From assembly GCA_030426805.1 (NCBI GenBank), contig JAUHXU010000003.1:310001-374000 (forward strand): DNA of 64,000 bases, written 5' to 3'. Shown piece by piece: positions 32,753-40,629 of the stretch; the stretch's first letter is position 1, and each line of letters starts with the position of its first letter. Origin of the DNA: a bacterium. Lineage in GTDB: Bacteria; Planctomycetota; JAFGQW01. The notes under the pieces are model-generated. The model was given only the letters and a program-made list of their open reading frames with translations, ran no database searches and was not told the origin of the DNA. The translations under genes and the position numbers were made by a program.

Positions 32753-35251
32753 CTACGGCACAATCGTCGTGCTCACCGTATTCGAGATCGACTTGATCCC
32801 GCTCGGCGAGCCGGGCCGCAGCGTGACAAACGCTGAGTAGAATCGTTGACCGACCAGAAACGCCCACGACGGGATTGCCAATGCAGCGGCGGCGCGCCCC
32901 TGCTTGCCTATCGCTCCGCGGTAACCCTGAAACACCCCCGGAAGCAAGCCCGATGTCGACAATCCCAGCAAGGGGTCCGGGCTCAGCGCTATGATGCGGT
33001 TTCCTCCCACCGGAATCGGTCCGGTGCCCAAGGCCGTTCCAGCCTGGTACGTCGTCCCGAGGTCGGCGCTCGCCAAGAGTTGCAGCTGCAGTGTCGAACC
33101 AGGTCGCGCCGTGCCAACCGATCGTAGCTCGATTTGCGCGAACCTCAAAACGAAGCCATCCCCGCAGCTGCACGTGTCGTTGAAAGTGAGATCCGGGCCG
33201 ATCGAAACCGGGAACGTGGCCTCCGTCGACTGCGTCTGTCCAACGACGTGGAGATGCCCCGTCACGTCTACGGAAACCGCCCTTGCAATCTCCCGCCCGC
33301 TTCCACCTATGAACCCGCTGAACACGACCGTCGAACCGTTGGGATCCACCTTCGTCACGAACGCATCCGCGACGCCGTTGAACGTGGTATCAAGTCCGCC
33401 TCCGGTCGGGAACGTCACGCGCGAGCTCGTGTCCCCCGCCACATATGCTGCGCCGTCCGAGTCCACGTCGATACCAAAAGCGGTCTCCCCCTGCTCCCCA
33501 CCGATGTATCCACAATAAACCAGTGAGTTTCCAGTCGCAGACACCTTCGCGACGAAGGCGTCCCATGATCCTCCGTTGTGTGTCAGATCCGGACCGACGG
33601 CCACCGGGAAGGACGATTCATCAGCCGCCGCTGCGCCCGCCACATACGCGCACCCAGAACCGTCGACGGCAATCGCCTCTGCAGAATCCAGTCCATCACC
33701 ACCGATGTAGCCACAATACTCGATCGTCGTACCGCTCGGGTCAATACGCGCGACGAACGCGTCCCCATTTCGAAGGGGCTGACTCGAAGCGTGATATGTG
33801 AGCCCCGGTCCTATCCGAACCGGGAGATCGGGTGAGAACGTCGCGCCAGTCACGTACGCTCGATTCCCCGAATCCACAGCGATGTCCGCGCCATAGTCAC
33901 GCAGTGTCCCGCCAAGATAGCCACAGAACACAAGTGCGGTGCCATTCGCATTGATCTTTGCAATAAACGCGTCGTCGAACGGAGGACTGTTATGGGTGAG
34001 ATCCGGCCCGGTTCGAACCGGGAAAACACGCTCATCCGCGCCGGTGGACCCGGTAATATAGGCACACCCCGAAGCGTCCACCGTGATCGCCGATGGCACC
34101 GTCGTAGGGTCCGCGTCCCCAAGGAACCCACTATAGACGAGAGCGTTCCCTTGCGCATTGACTTTGCAGACAAACACACCACTGACCGCACTGCTCCAAC
34201 CGCCCACGACCGGAAACCCCGAATCAGCTCGCCCTACGCAATAGACCGCGCCGGACGCGTCCACGGCGACATCCGCCGCCTGGTCCACACCCGGGCCACC
34301 GATGAACCCGCAATAGTGAAGAAACTTGCCCGACGCATCGACCTTGGCCACGAACGCGTCCGCTCGGCCACCAAATGTTGTGCTCGGGCCAACCTTCGCA
34401 GGGAATCCACCGCCCGAATTTGTCGTGCCGCACACGTAGAGATTGCCACTAGAGTCGACCGCGCAGCCAGTGATGTCATCGCCTCCTACTCCTCCCAAGA
34501 ATCCGGAGTAGATGCGAACGGCTGGATCGATCACGAGAGTTGATCCCGACGGGTAGTCGCCGACGTCGAACCCGGCAACTACATCACCTCCGGCTCCACC
34601 CACGACGGCCGAGACAATGCGATGCCGAGATTCGACGTCAAGACGGGCGCCATCCACCAGGGCATACGCTACGGGCGCAGCGTCACGAATATCGCCATCG
34701 CTCGTTGTCACTCGGAGCCACCCCGCATCATCGATACCTACGGTGGTCGCGCCCGCATACCGAAGCTTAATGCTCTCGACTCTGCCTCCAGGCCGCACGT
34801 GAAACTCCGTCTTCAGCTGTTCACCGTCGACGGCAAACACAATGTCGATGCCTGGCCACACTTCGCGATAGGCCAGTCGCCTGCACGCGACAAGGCGCCG
34901 AGACTTCCCCTCTTCGTCAAGAGCGGTGTAGGTTCCTCCAACGGGAACCGACGCTACAATTCTAGCTCTCGAGCATCCGCCTACAAAATCCACACCAACG
35001 ACCGACGAGCGCCCTGGCCGCCCAAGCACCCACTTCAACCCCATCGGCGAGAAATAGACAGTCCGTCGGGTCCCCCGCAGCACAAACGCGGCCGGAGACT
35101 GACTCGGAAGCGCCTGAATAAAGGGTGAAAGCACCCTCGGAATCGGTCGCCCCTCGTTAAGTCCGCGAGCCTGGCACTCCGCACCTCCCGCGGCGGCACA
35201 CACCGTCGATATCGCCACGACAACCAGTGGTCGAAGATCCCACTTCATCAT
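32753..35251 (-). CDS. Exported SBBP-repeat beta-propeller protein
   Basis: 832 residues. After a signal peptide (MMKWDLRPLVVVAISTVCAA) a leader domain has 'LKWVLGRPGRSSVVGVDFVG' and 'YREVWPGIDIVFAVDGEQLK', which usually precedes SBBP repeats. Then about eight repeats of roughly 55 residues carry the pattern 'DAFVAKVDASGKFLHYCGFI' followed by GG and 'AVDASGxxYVxGxT', forming propeller blades. A C-terminal module (about 715-832) is shared with two other proteins here. ATG at 35251 overlaps the upstream stop (ATGA). Base composition is lower in G+C than the neighbours, so recent acquisition or weaker codon selection is likely. Confidence 0.85.
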   Translation of the reverse strand: MMKWDLRPLVVVAISTVCAAAGGAECQARGLNEGRPIPRVLSPFIQALPSQSPAAFVLRGTRRTVYFSPMGLKWVLGRPGRSSVVGVDFVGGCSRARIVASVPVGGTYTALDEEGKSRRLVACRRLAYREVWPGIDIVFAVDGEQLKTEFHVRPGGRVESIKLRYAGATTVGIDDAGWLRVTTSDGDIRDAAPVAYALVDGARLDVESRHRIVSAVVGGAGGDVVAGFDVGDYPSGSTLVIDPAVRIYSGFLGGVGGDDITGCAVDSSGNLYVCGTTNSGGGFPAKVGPSTTFGGRADAFVAKVDASGKFLHYCGFIGGPGVDQAADVAVDASGAVYCVGRADSGFPVVGGWSSAVSGVFVCKVNAQGNALVYSGFLGDADPTTVPSAITVDASGCAYITGSTGADERVFPVRTGPDLTHNSPPFDDAFIAKINANGTALVFCGYLGGTLRDYGADIAVDSGNRAYVTGATFSPDLPVRIGPGLTYHASSQPLRNGDAFVARIDPSGTTIEYCGYIGGDGLDSAEAIAVDGSGCAYVAGAAAADESSFPVAVGPDLTHNGGSWDAFVAKVSATGNSLVYCGYIGGEQGETAFGIDVDSDGAAYVAGDTSSRVTFPTGGGLDTTFNGVADAFVTKVDPNGSTVVFSGFIGGSGREIARAVSVDVTGHLHVVGQTQSTEATFPVSIGPDLTFNDTCSCGDGFVLRFAQIELRSVGTARPGSTLQLQLLASADLGTTYQAGTALGTGPIPVGGNRIIALSPDPLLGLSTSGLLPGVFQGYRGAIGKQGRAAAALAIPSWAFLVGQRFYSAFVTLRPGSPSGIKSISNTVSTTIVP

Positions 35252-35724
35252 GTGTTGTTCTGCAAAACGATGGACCATGGGTTTGCCACGAACTGCGTGT
35301 TCACCAGATCTGTTGTCGTCAAAGGGAGATTATAGAGTGTTGGAACTGCCATCTTGATCAGTCCGGCCTCAAATCGACCCAAGCCCGCGCTGCCCGCCCA
35401 CTCCGGGAGCGCCGCGCTGAGGTTCCTTAAGTCGGTTGGGATTCCCTTGTTCATGATCCACACCTGACGCCCCAGCCCATTCATCGGCAACTTGACAAGC
35501 GTTGGCATGCGCCCTTTTAGGGCCCACATCGTTCGGAGAGGGTGATCCCGCGCTACGAGTCTGCCCAGGCCATACGCCACCGAGTTGTCGTCCGCTGCGT
35601 GGACGTGCCCAATACCCAACTCGTCTCGGTACAGAGTAGCTGTATAGCTGCTCGGGGAATCTCCTGCCCAATGAGCTGCGCGCAAACGAGCACCACACTT
35701 GATACACAGATAGCCGAATGCCAA
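35248..35724 (-). CDS. Small hypothetical protein coupled to the SBBP gene (possibly a remnant)
   Basis: A 158-residue frame whose only upstream start is TTG at 35724; internal ATG codons exist (e.g. the 'MWALKGRMPTLVKLPMNGLG' segment). Its TGA overlaps the ATG of the SBBP-repeat gene (ATGA, 35248-35251), which favours real translation. I recognise no domain. An early 'LCIKCGARLRAAHW' has two Cys, and 'NKGIPTDLRNLSAALPEWAG' and 'AVPTLYNLPL' look like a folded globular protein end. Two 60-base lines here contain only 28 G+C, far below the surroundings. It could be the 3' remnant of a longer foreign gene. Confidence 0.35.
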   Translation of the reverse strand: MAFGYLCIKCGARLRAAHWAGDSPSSYTATLYRDELGIGHVHAADDNSVAYGLGRLVARDHPLRTMWALKGRMPTLVKLPMNGLGRQVWIMNKGIPTDLRNLSAALPEWAGSAGLGRFEAGLIKMAVPTLYNLPLTTTDLVNTQFVANPWSIVLQNNT

Positions 35725-36020
35725 TGCATCACTGTGCTACTCCTTGCGAAACCATACGAACCATGCACATCACCAGGCCGCAACAAGGCGGCCCTGACCT
35801 CGGATGATACCAACCCCACAGTTGACGGGTATCACCAGGCAAGAAGGAGCGACGCGTGCCTGGCGGACACGACCCCATGGCGCATGGCTAGGCAAGAGGC
35901 CCCTGGGGTTATCGCTTGCGTCACCAGCGCAACGGCTTCGGGGCCTTCTCCATGCACAACTCATGGGCACGAGCCTGGACGAATCGGGGATGGGACGCGG
36001 TCCTGGAGCGCCGACCCAGC
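35725..36020. other. Low-G+C intergenic region with a small stem-loop
   Basis: 296 bases without a supportable gene. The first part continues the low-G+C stretch. At 35897-35946 the arms AGGCCCC and GGGGCCT enclose a second pair (TTGCG/CGCAA), forming a compact two-part hairpin. No promoter or gene remnant is recognisable. Confidence 0.4.
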
Positions 36021-36875
36021 TTAGCGCGCCGCCGACACCTCGCGGTGGATCAGGCGGCCCAGGACCCCCGCCGCATCGGCGAGCCGCGGGCCCGAGCGGG
36101 TTACGAGGGCTTCCCGTACCGGGAAAACGCGGCCGGCTTTGCCGGCCGGGGTGTCGCGCAGGCCGTCGAGGAACGCGGAGGCCGCCGCCGAGGATCCGTC
36201 CGGCGTCGCGTAGAGGATCACGTCGGGCGCGGTGCGGATTACGGCTTCGAGGGAATAGACGGGCCAGCGACCGCGGGCGTCGCGGCCGACGTTGGTGCCG
36301 CCGACGGCGTTGATCAACTCGTCGACGAAATTGCCGCGGCCGGCGACGACGCCGCTCGATGCATCGACGCAGAATAGCACGCGTTGCGGTTCGCGACCGC
36401 GCCACCGGGCGGTTGCTTCGTCGATCGCGCCGCGCACGCGGGCTGCGAGCGCGCGCCCCCGCTCCGGTGCACCGAGCACGGTGGCGACGCGTTCGTACGC
36501 ACGATACGCGTCGTCGAGCGTCTCGGCCCGGACAGACTCGGCGGCGATGCCGAGCCGACGAATGCGCATCGCGAGTTCCGGGTCGTAGACGAGCACGACG
36601 TCGGCGTCGATCCGGAGCAGCGCCTCCATGTTGACCGTCAACCCGTCGCCGAGCGACGGAAGTGCGCGCACCGCATCGGGGTAGTTGCAGTGATTCGATC
36701 GGGCGACGAGTCGATCGCCGAGGCCCATCGCGTAGACGGCCTCGGTCCACGACGGGAAGAGCGAGACGACGCGTGCGCGCGACGACGAATCGGTCGACGG
36801 CTCGTCGCCACCGCACCCGACGAGTGCGGCGATGGCGACGAGCAGCGCGAGCGCGACGGTCGCGCGCGCGTTCAC
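36021..36875 (-). CDS. BtuF-like corrinoid-binding lipoprotein
   Basis: 284 residues from GTG. The lipobox 'ALVGCGGD' gives a lipid-anchored mature protein. The body fits the helical-backbone binding proteins of the BtuF/FhuD class: 'VVSLFPSWTEAVYAMGLGDR' at the N-terminus, 'LVARSNHCNYP', 'NMEALLRIDADVVLVYDPEL', and a C-lobe with 'NFVDELINAVGGTNVG' and 'VYSLEAVIRTAPDVILYAT'. Such proteins deliver vitamin B12 or other corrinoids to BtuCD. The gene overlaps the upstream beta-propeller gene (GTGA) and the pair lies behind a cobalamin riboswitch, which strongly supports a corrinoid ligand. No btuC or btuD gene follows in the window. Confidence 0.88.
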   Translation of the reverse strand: MNARATVALALLVAIAALVGCGGDEPSTDSSSRARVVSLFPSWTEAVYAMGLGDRLVARSNHCNYPDAVRALPSLGDGLTVNMEALLRIDADVVLVYDPELAMRIRRLGIAAESVRAETLDDAYRAYERVATVLGAPERGRALAARVRGAIDEATARWRGREPQRVLFCVDASSGVVAGRGNFVDELINAVGGTNVGRDARGRWPVYSLEAVIRTAPDVILYATPDGSSAAASAFLDGLRDTPAGKAGRVFPVREALVTRSGPRLADAAGVLGRLIHREVSAAR

Positions 36876-38281
36876 TTTGTGAGCACGATCGTCAGCGGGT
36901 CACTCGCACGATGCGAACGGTCGCGCCGCTGGACCAACGCCTGCGCATACACGCGCAGTCCATGGAGCGCGGGCGCCGCCGGCACAGCGATCGAACCGGT
37001 CACGAGCCGCCCGCGGGCATCGTTCGTCCCGCTCCACACCGGCACGATCGGCGCCGAGAGGAAGATCGTCTGGCCGAGAATCGTCGTCGGGCCGGCGCCG
37101 GTGATCGACAGCGCGACGAGCGCGCTCGAGTAGGCCTCGGCGCCGCGCAGCGTCATCGTGAGCTGCGTACCGAGCTTGGCCGGATTCGCGCTCGCGAGCA
37201 GGCGAAGGCGCGGCTCCGGAAGGCCGGTCACGACGTGCACGCCCGCCTGGTTGACCTGCATCGTCACGCACGCCTCGCGCCCGTCCGGCGCGAACACCGC
37301 GTCGTTCGGTTGGTTGCCCAGTGCGAACCGCAACGTGGACAGCACCGTGCCACCCTGCGTCTCGAGCAGCGCGATCGCGTCGTCCGTCAGCGACGTGACG
37401 AGCACATGCCCTTCACCGCTGGCCGCGATGCCGTGGATCGCGTCGCCACCGAACGTGCCGGTCAACGGGATCGAACCGATCTGCACGCCCTTGACCGGAT
37501 CGATGCGGCGGATGGTCCGATCGCCGTTCATGAGCGGAAACCACAGCTCCCGGCCGTCGGCCACGACCGCCACGTCCTCGCTCGACGGAAACGTCGACGA
37601 CGGGCCGTAGAGCGGAATCGTCACCGCATTGCCGGGCTTGTCGAGGTCGAGGATCTTCGCCTCGACCGTCTGGCTGAACGTCGACATCCCGAACGCAACG
37701 CGGCCGTCCGGCAGAAACACCGCGCGCCCGTGAAAGCCGGGCACGGCGATCGTCGACAGCACCGTGTGCGCCGACGCGTCAATCGCAAAGACGACGCCGT
37801 TCTTCGTCGTCACCGCGAGCCGACGTTGGTCCGTGCTGACCGCGATGCCGAACGGGTAGTTGCTCGTGCCGAGCGGGATCGTCGTGACCGGGTTGCCGCT
37901 TGCGTCGAGCACGCTGACCGTGCTGTCGGTCGAGTTCGTGACGAACATCGACTGCACCGACGGCGCGAGCCCGCCACCGTGGGTATACGCGATCTCCTCC
38001 GGATACAGTCCGACCGGATACCGTCCGACGAGCTGTCGCAGCGAGCGATCGTAGACCGCGACGCTGTTGTTCGGGGTCGAGAACGAGCCGGCGATCGCGA
38101 CGTGATACTGCGTGCCGTCCGGCGTGACGTTGAGCCCGAACGGATGGTCCGGCGCACCGACTTGGTCGTCGAGCGAGACCCACGTCGACGTGAGCTGCGC
38201 GTGCGACGGCGCGGCGAGCGGCAGTGCCGCGAATGCGGCGATGGCGGCGAAGCGGAAGCGGCGGGAAGACAAGAGAAGCAT
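36872..38281 (-). CDS. Exported YncE-like beta-propeller, cobalamin-riboswitch controlled
   Basis: 469 residues. Signal peptide (MLLLSSRRFRFAAIAAFAAL...AAPSHA). Residues about 35-365 form a seven-bladed-type propeller with blades such as 'SMFVTNSTDSTVSVLDASGN', 'PFGIAVSTDQRRLAVTTKNG' and 'VFLPDGRVAFGMSTFSQTVE', related to YncE/surface-antigen propellers. Residues about 370-469 are a C-terminal module shared with the SBBP and FG-GAP proteins nearby. It is the first gene after a B12 riboswitch, and its ribosome site (AAGGAGG) lies inside a hairpin. It is coupled to the BtuF-like gene. Inference: it helps capture, carry or handle corrinoids outside the cell. Confidence 0.8.
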   Translation of the reverse strand: MLLLSSRRFRFAAIAAFAALPLAAPSHAQLTSTWVSLDDQVGAPDHPFGLNVTPDGTQYHVAIAGSFSTPNNSVAVYDRSLRQLVGRYPVGLYPEEIAYTHGGGLAPSVQSMFVTNSTDSTVSVLDASGNPVTTIPLGTSNYPFGIAVSTDQRRLAVTTKNGVVFAIDASAHTVLSTIAVPGFHGRAVFLPDGRVAFGMSTFSQTVEAKILDLDKPGNAVTIPLYGPSSTFPSSEDVAVVADGRELWFPLMNGDRTIRRIDPVKGVQIGSIPLTGTFGGDAIHGIAASGEGHVLVTSLTDDAIALLETQGGTVLSTLRFALGNQPNDAVFAPDGREACVTMQVNQAGVHVVTGLPEPRLRLLASANPAKLGTQLTMTLRGAEAYSSALVALSITGAGPTTILGQTIFLSAPIVPVWSGTNDARGRLVTGSIAVPAAPALHGLRVYAQALVQRRDRSHRASDPLTIVLTK

Positions 38282-38283
38282 GA

Positions 38284-38302
38284 GACCCTCCTTGCGAGGG
38301 TC
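38284..38302 (-). promoter_or_regulatory. Shine-Dalgarno-sequestering hairpin (riboswitch expression platform)
   Basis: On the minus strand the RNA reads GACCCUC-GCAAG-GAGGGUC immediately before UC-AUG. The 7-bp stem is perfect, and the ribosome site AAGGAGG lies in the loop and 3' arm. Closing this hairpin would block translation of the propeller gene. Confidence 0.75.
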
Positions 38303-38380
38303 CGCCGGCGGCGCCGACGCGGGAACGCACGGCGCTCGCCGCGGACTCGTTCCACGAAGTCAGCGACGGTTCACACCCCA

Positions 38381-38536
38381 CGGCGCGGATATTCTGACTT
38401 CGGGGGATCGAGCCTCTCGTCGGCCTTCCCGGGGGCGGCGCGTGCCGGCCTCCAGTGGCGTCATCGACGATCGTACCCCCTCACAGCGGCGGGACCGTGA
38501 TGGATTCTCACCATCTTCCCCGCATCCGAGGAGCGG
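38381..38536 (-). ncRNA. Cobalamin (adenosylcobalamin-type) riboswitch
   Basis: Minus-strand sequence carries the conserved blocks in order. GGGAAGATGGTGAGAATCC (38520-38502) is followed by CGGTCCCGCCGCTGTGA (38497-38481). Then come GCCACTG (38459-38453), GGGAAGGC (38430-38423), and a B12-box-like AAGTCAGAATATCCGCGCC (38400-38382). Spacing and order match the family aptamer. Edges are approximate. It lies about 100 bases upstream of the beta-propeller start and would lower expression of the propeller/BtuF operon when cobalamin is plentiful. Confidence 0.9.
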
Positions 38537-38609
38537 TCGCCCGCACGGGCGACGGGAGGAAGCGTAGCAGCAATCGCGCCGAGCGCAAGGGGGCAGCGCT
38601 CGGGCGCCG

Positions 38610-40544
38610 CTACGGCTCGAACGTGATCGGCAGGCGGTTGCCGATCACCGAAACGCCACTCGGCGCGCCGTTGTCGAGCAGCACGAAGCTCGTGACGATC
38701 GTCTGGCCGACGAGGCCGGCGAGGTTCGGGATCGCGACGGTCGCGGTCGCCGACCCATTGCCGTCCGCGACCTGCGAATAGCCCTGGAAGATCGACGGGG
38801 TCGCCTGCGAGAAGAAGAACATCGCGTCCACGTTCAGCCACAAGCGTCGCGCACCGATCGGGATCCCGGCGTCGCCGGTGAACGAAGCCGCACCGAGCAC
38901 GTAATCGCTCGGCGTCGCGGGCGACCGAATCGCGATCCGCGCGTTCGTGCCGACCTGCGGACGATCGATCCAACTCGCGATGCCGCCATAGACGACATAC
39001 GCCGCGCCCGCTTGCGACAGCGTCGAGTGCGTGTGTCGCGGCGCACCCATCAGCACGTCGTCGATGTCGTCGCCGTTGAAGTCGCCGATCGCGAGCGCCG
39101 CGTTGTACTCGTCCGACAGGCTCGCCGCACCGCCGCCGAGATACGCGTCGGTCGCCGGACCGATGATCGCCCAGTCGGGCGACGCGTTCGCGAAGTCGAG
39201 CGTGCCCGCGCTGAACGGCCCGCGCATCGCGAAGACCGCGCCGCAGTCCGTGCGCGACAGCGCGTCGTACTCCGGTAGCGTCATCACGATGTCGCGCTGC
39301 CCGTCGTTGTCGACGTCGGCGGTCGCGACGCCGAAGCCGAGTTGATCCTCGACGTTCGCGCCGTAGTAGGTCAGCCACGGCGCGGTCGGCGTGATCGCGA
39401 GGTCGATCACGTGGTTCGCCGGAAACGACGTCGAGCCGAGGAAGACGTAGGCCTTGCCCCCTTCGGCGACGCGCGTCGGATTGCGCGGATCGGCGCGGTG
39501 CGCACCGACGAGGATGTCGTCGACGGTGTCGCCGTCGAGATCGGCGCACGTGATCGTCCACGAGAGGCGGTCGTAGAGCACCTCGCCGGCGATCAGCAGA
39601 TCGGGCCGCGGGCTCGTGCCCGCGATGTCGATCGCGAGCGGTGCGCCCCACGACGAGCGCCCCCACACCGCGTAGACCTCGCCGGCGTTCGCCCGCCCCG
39701 ACGGTCGCGCCATCGGGCTGCCGCACAGGAAGTCGTCGATGCCGTCGCCGTTGGGATCACCGGTCGCGACGCTCAACCCGAGCCGGTCCGCGTAGTCGCG
39801 TCCGGTCACGGTGACGTCCGGCGTCGTCGTCCCGAGGTCGATCGTCGCCGGATACGACTGCGCCGGGTTCGTGAACAGCGCGTAGGCCTCGCCGACGCGG
39901 GTGCGCGTGCCACCCACACCGACCTCCGACGCACCGATCAGCAAGTCGTCACGCCCGTCGTTGTTCACGTCGCCCGCGGCGACCGCCATGCCGAGGCGAC
40001 CGAACTTGCCTCCGAGTACGGTGAGGTCGGCCGCGGCGCTCGTCAGGCTCGACGGCCACGACGCGCGGCCGCGGAACACGTAGACCGCGCCAGCGTCGGT
40101 GATTCCCGGTCGGCCGAGGAACGGCGCGCCGACGATCAGGTCGCGGCGGCCGTCGGCGTCGACGTCGCCGCTCGCGAGCGACCGGCCGAAGCGCGCCCCC
40201 GCGGTCGCGCCGCGGAGGACGATGTCCGCGGTCATCGACCCGAGGTCGATCGACTGCCGACCGCGCAGGCGGTCCCCGAAGAACACGTAGACCTCGCCCG
40301 CCTGGTTGTTCGCGCCACTGGTCGCGTTCGGATCGCCGATCACGAAATCGTCGACGCCGTCGCCGTCGAGGTCCACCGCATGCACCGCGCTGCCGAGCCC
40401 GTAGCCCAAGCTCGGCGACTGGGCGCCGCGCACCTCGAAGTCCGCGTGCACGCCGGCGAGATCCGCCGTGCGCACCTGTGCGGCGATCGGCATCGCGCAC
40501 AACGCGATCCACGCAGCGACTCGGAAGCCTCGCATCGAATTCAT
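38610..40544 (-). CDS. Exported FG-GAP repeat (integrin-alpha-like propeller) protein
   Basis: 644 residues. Signal peptide (MNSMRGFRVAAWIALCAMPIAAQ). Then about seven FG-GAP repeats with calcium-binding loops of the form 'DLDGDGVDDFVIGDP', 'DVDADGRRDLIVGAP', 'DVNNDGRDDLLIGA' and 'DPNGDGIDDFLCGSP', as in integrin alpha propellers. Residues about 530-644 carry the C-terminal module also found in the SBBP and YncE-like proteins. Surface or extracellular location is likely; the role is unknown. The start at 40544 could be ATG at 40535 instead. It ends just beyond the cobalamin riboswitch and is a separate unit from that operon. Confidence 0.88.
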   Translation of the reverse strand: MNSMRGFRVAAWIALCAMPIAAQVRTADLAGVHADFEVRGAQSPSLGYGLGSAVHAVDLDGDGVDDFVIGDPNATSGANNQAGEVYVFFGDRLRGRQSIDLGSMTADIVLRGATAGARFGRSLASGDVDADGRRDLIVGAPFLGRPGITDAGAVYVFRGRASWPSSLTSAAADLTVLGGKFGRLGMAVAAGDVNNDGRDDLLIGASEVGVGGTRTRVGEAYALFTNPAQSYPATIDLGTTTPDVTVTGRDYADRLGLSVATGDPNGDGIDDFLCGSPMARPSGRANAGEVYAVWGRSSWGAPLAIDIAGTSPRPDLLIAGEVLYDRLSWTITCADLDGDTVDDILVGAHRADPRNPTRVAEGGKAYVFLGSTSFPANHVIDLAITPTAPWLTYYGANVEDQLGFGVATADVDNDGQRDIVMTLPEYDALSRTDCGAVFAMRGPFSAGTLDFANASPDWAIIGPATDAYLGGGAASLSDEYNAALAIGDFNGDDIDDVLMGAPRHTHSTLSQAGAAYVVYGGIASWIDRPQVGTNARIAIRSPATPSDYVLGAASFTGDAGIPIGARRLWLNVDAMFFFSQATPSIFQGYSQVADGNGSATATVAIPNLAGLVGQTIVTSFVLLDNGAPSGVSVIGNRLPITFEP

Positions 40545-40629
40545 CTCCTCAGGACCGACCCTCCATGATACCGGGTCGATCCGCCCGATCCCCGAGAAAC
40601 GTCTGCGCGGGGCCGGTCTCGGCGCGAGA

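Noticed and set aside
35553..35819. Second minus-strand frame overlapping the small orphan frame
   Set aside because: No ribosome site, no coupling to a neighbour and no domain; the overlapping frame ending at the SBBP start is the better candidate.
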